DNA of 64,000 nt, from assembly GCA_009103225.1 (NCBI GenBank), contig RHPI01002069.1:2408206-2472205 (forward strand), read 5' to 3'. Source of the stretch: Chlorokybus atmophyticus (Eukaryota; Streptophyta; Chlorokybophyceae; Chlorokybales; Chlorokybaceae). Under the pieces are notes generated by a model, which saw only the letters and a program-made list of their open reading frames with translations, did not search any database and had not been told where the DNA came from. The position numbers were made by a program, and so were the translations under genes. This document shows positions 61,223 to 64,000 of this stretch, one piece after another (within the stretch, counting starts at the first letter, position 1; each line of letters opens with the position of its first letter).

Positions 61223-63853
61223 ATGGCGGCGGCGGCGGCGGCAGGTGAGGCCGGCGGCTTGTTAACATATCTCAAGGGTGGGACTGTCAATAGGAGGAGG
61301 GGGCCTGCGGCACTGCTGGCTGTGGCGCTACTGTTACTGGTGCTGCTGTTTGGCTATGCTGCCGTCGTGAGCAACTACTACCTGTGGGCGACCAACTTTG
61401 CTGGGAAAGGGAACCACCAGGGGTGAGACACGATTACAGATTCGCAAGCATACTTACATGAGCATACACAAACACAAATACAGGAGCATCTGCTCTCGCA
61501 CACACACACACATACACGCACGCACGCCCGCACACGGAGTCGAGTTGTGCGCACGTGCCAGCACGCTGTAGCTTGGGTTGCATGACTCAGGATTGCCAAA
61601 AGTTAAAGTACCTGTTCACTAAGCCAAGAGAGACAAGCATGCTGGAGAGAAGACATTTGTGGCTAGATCCGGGTGTTGTTATCTCAGTCAATATGAGTGC
61701 CACTCACGCGTTGTATCCTTGCTGCAGCAAGGGTGCTGTTATTGGGGAGGAGTTGGCTGCACGCGTCGCACGGGAGGAGATCAAACCTGAGGTGGGCATA
61801 ACACTAGTGTATTGTTAATCAATTGCATGATTTAGAAGGTTCATGCATCCATGTATTGTACGCAATCTGTCTTTCATTGATCAGGTGTTAGCAGCGGAGA
61901 TAAGGCGCCAGCTCGCGGATGAGCTCCAACGCATGCGCCAACAAGGCAGCGAAGAAGTGGAAAACACAGCCAAGGCATGCATCACACGTTTCATACCGAG
62001 TTTGTGTTCCAAACTCATTGTGCATTGCATACCATATGTTGTACTCATTTATGCTCTCTCTCTCAAACAGGAGAGGCGTGATGCTGAAGCGCGCATTCGC
62101 GAGCAGTTGATGCAATTCACCAAAGTACGTTTTACAGTGGTGTTTTACGTTGTTGGTTTGTGCGTTGATGTATGCAATTGGGCAATGCAGGAGGTAGCGG
62201 AGACACTGCGTGCACAACAAGAGCGCCAACAACAGCAGCTCCAACAGTTGTTGGAAAAACAACAACAAGCCCAACAACAAACTCAACAACAAGCTCAACA
62301 AGCTCAAGAACAACAACAACAACAACAACAACCGCAGCAAGTCCCTCCCTCGCCATACATCACCCACAACTTCTCATGTGGCTATGTGTCCAACTCACGT
62401 TGGACCCGTCGTTTCTGTTTCGACGCTCTCCCGCGCGATATCACCCCTACACTCGAGATCACAACAAGCGCACCCGCGCCGATATCACTTACCCTTCGCG
62501 TGCACAAGATGCCAAAAGGGGATCCAACGCAAACGTGGACACCCGCTTGCAACGACTCGCTGCACGTGAGGTTTGCGTCGAGCGTTGTATTGTCGCCGAG
62601 CTTTCTGGCGGCTACGGATGTGGTGGAAGAGGAGTGTGGGGTGTATAGACTGGTGGTACATCCACCACCGGATGAAGTAATACTCAAGGTATCAGCGATG
62701 ACACGCATTGGCGTGTGCACACCCACACCCACGGAAACACGCAAGTGTGCATACACGCACGCTAACATACATAAACTCATGTGCGTATTGACACGAACAG
62801 ATGCATGTGTACGCGTGCGCGTGCATGTGCACACCTGCACGCACACAAACTCACATAACCATATCTGTCCATGCACATACCCACACATGCCCGCACGCAA
62901 GCGCGCACAAGAGAGCATACAGATACATATGCGCACGCATTGCATGTGCTTATGTACATGTGTCCCTTTCGCTCTCTGCCCCAACCCCCTCCTCTCCCTT
63001 CTCCCCTCCCCATCAGGTCCTTGTCTTCCTCCTCCACATCGACGGCGAGGGCTACGCCAACCCCTCCCTCGACATCCCCTACGGCTACAACATCCTGGGC
63101 GACCCGGTCAAGGCCAACCTGGGGGCGTCCGTCTACAACGTCGACGCAAACATCCAGGGGGAGATACGCGTGCCTGCGATGAAGCAGGGAAGCAGGGATG
63201 AGAGGGCGTACAGGAAGTGTGATGGGGGAGATGCGCCGGGGTGAGTAGATGGAGTGAGAGATGCATGCATTGTTTGTAAGCATGGGTGTGACATACGAGT
63301 GTGAGTATGTTAACCCGTGCATGTGCATGCGCATGTGAGTATGCCTTCGTACACATGTTGACGCACGAGTGTATGTGCGTATTTTCTGTGTGTACACACG
63401 CATCAATCTATGCGCGAGTGTCACACGCACGCAAAGACACACGCGCACGCGTACACGCGCGCGCGCATGCACACGTATGACAGCACGCATTGACAGGCAC
63501 GTGTTTGCCAGTGCATACACTCATGTGTAGGCATGACCCTTTCCTTTTCCAGTTATTGGAGGCTGGCCCCTGACCCTCTCAACCCCCCTTACATCGGCGA
63601 GCCCATCACTTGGTCTCCTCACGGTTGCCACTACAGGTTATACTCCAGCGACGCTCTTCACAATTGTTTGATTCAGAAAAACCGCACGGTCGTGTTTGCG
63701 GGGGAGAGCATCACGCGACAGCTGTACAACCTGTTCATGTCGCACGCGAACGGGATGCACTACGAGGATATGGAGAAGCACCCGCATGGAGGGTATTATT
63801 GGCCGCCGGTGGATATATTGTATGAGCACTCAGGCGGACTCAACCTACAGACG
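61223..63853 (+). CDS. Type II membrane protein with PC-esterase (NXPE/TBL-like) domain, 3' partial
   Basis: Exons seen: 61223-61422, 61728-61791, 61885-61974, 62071-62124, 62191-62688, 63017-63240, 63553-63853; all are in phase and the last ends in a GTGAGT donor, so the gene runs past the window. Residues 1-66 hold a basic N-terminus and a signal anchor (PAALLAVALLLLVLLFGYAA). A coiled coil of alternating charged residues leads into a Gln tract of about 50 residues (62210-62340). Then comes a beta-sandwich-like domain (NFSCGYVSNSRWTRRF; VYRLVVHPPPDEV), and the start of the esterase fold: WSPHGCHYRLY, C.IQKNRTVVFAGESITRQLY. In this SGNH-like family the block I is usually GDS; here it is GES with the Ser kept. 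Family members O-acetylate or de-acetylate cell-surface polysaccharides in the Golgi. The intron after 61974 appears to be GC-AG. Confidence 0.75.
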
Positions 63854-64000
63854 GTGAGTCACGTGCTTGCACACAAGTGCGCACACGCGCATGCATGCAC
63901 GTACGAACACGCGCGCGCGTGCACACGTGCACCATGAACACACGTACGCACGAATGCAAACATGCTTACACGTGAGCACGCGTATGTGTGAGGATGTGTG
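63854..64000. other. Intron sequence running off the window
   Basis: The stretch starts with GTGAGTC and is an alternating CA/CG/CG-rich tract typical of introns here. Confidence 0.7.

Overview
The window comes from the nuclear genome of a photosynthetic, flagellated eukaryote, most likely an alga of the green lineage. The genes are rich in spliceosomal introns, mostly GT-AG with a noticeable share of GC-AG. A tryptophan synthase alpha chain carries an Ala/Ser-rich plastid-type leader, and there is a plant-type WAT1/EamA exporter. Two genes point to a cilium (an IFT20-like protein and a PIH1-domain assembly factor). A CTR copper transporter sits beside a cluster of GTAC motifs, the core bound by green-lineage SBP copper regulators. 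Species cannot be fixed from the sequence; a prasinophyte-like flagellate is a guess. First exons are GC-rich and introns carry alternating CA/CG tracts. Long intergenic stretches are AT-rich.

Layout.
1-8.8 kb (+): 3' part of a giant type I membrane protein with filamin-type Ig repeats, an REJ/PKD-like region, one TM helix and a short cytoplasmic tail.
10.7-12.2 kb (+): VTT-domain membrane protein.
12.7-13.5 kb (-): CTR copper transporter.
16.3-18.1 kb (-): unrecognised multipass protein.
20.1-21.6 kb (-): short-chain dehydrogenase with an unusual active site, head to head with the mitochondrial branched-chain 2-oxoacid dehydrogenase E2 gene at 21.8-25.4 kb (+).
26.5-30.1 kb (-): secreted Cys-rich protein of 11 exons.
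32.8-35.0 kb (-): tryptophan synthase alpha, head to head with the intronless IFT20-like gene at 35.2-35.6 kb (+).
36.3-38.6 kb (-): WAT1-like transporter.
40.8-46.6 kb (-): a 26-exon type II membrane protein with two TIG domains and two GT29 sialyltransferase domains separated by an EGF-like motif. This is the most remarkable gene here.
48.6-49.9 kb (+): membrane-anchored SAM methyltransferase.
51-53.3 kb (-): exon-like blocks of an unresolved gene.
56.8-59.5 kb (+): PIH1-domain protein.
61.2 kb to the end (+): type II PC-esterase-like protein, continuing past the window.

The sialyltransferase-like protein, the methyltransferase and the PC-esterase-like protein are all predicted type II proteins, which fits an elaborate Golgi glycan or wall-polysaccharide pathway. 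IFT20 and PIH1 serve cilium assembly.

The assembly has visible faults: a 249-base gap, long poly-C/poly-G tracts, and single-n junctions. Three blocks (967, 412 and 68 bases) are repeated without difference elsewhere in the window and end at an n, so they are probably scaffolding artefacts.

All gene models were spliced by eye. For models described as closing in phase, every exon junction was checked for reading frame.
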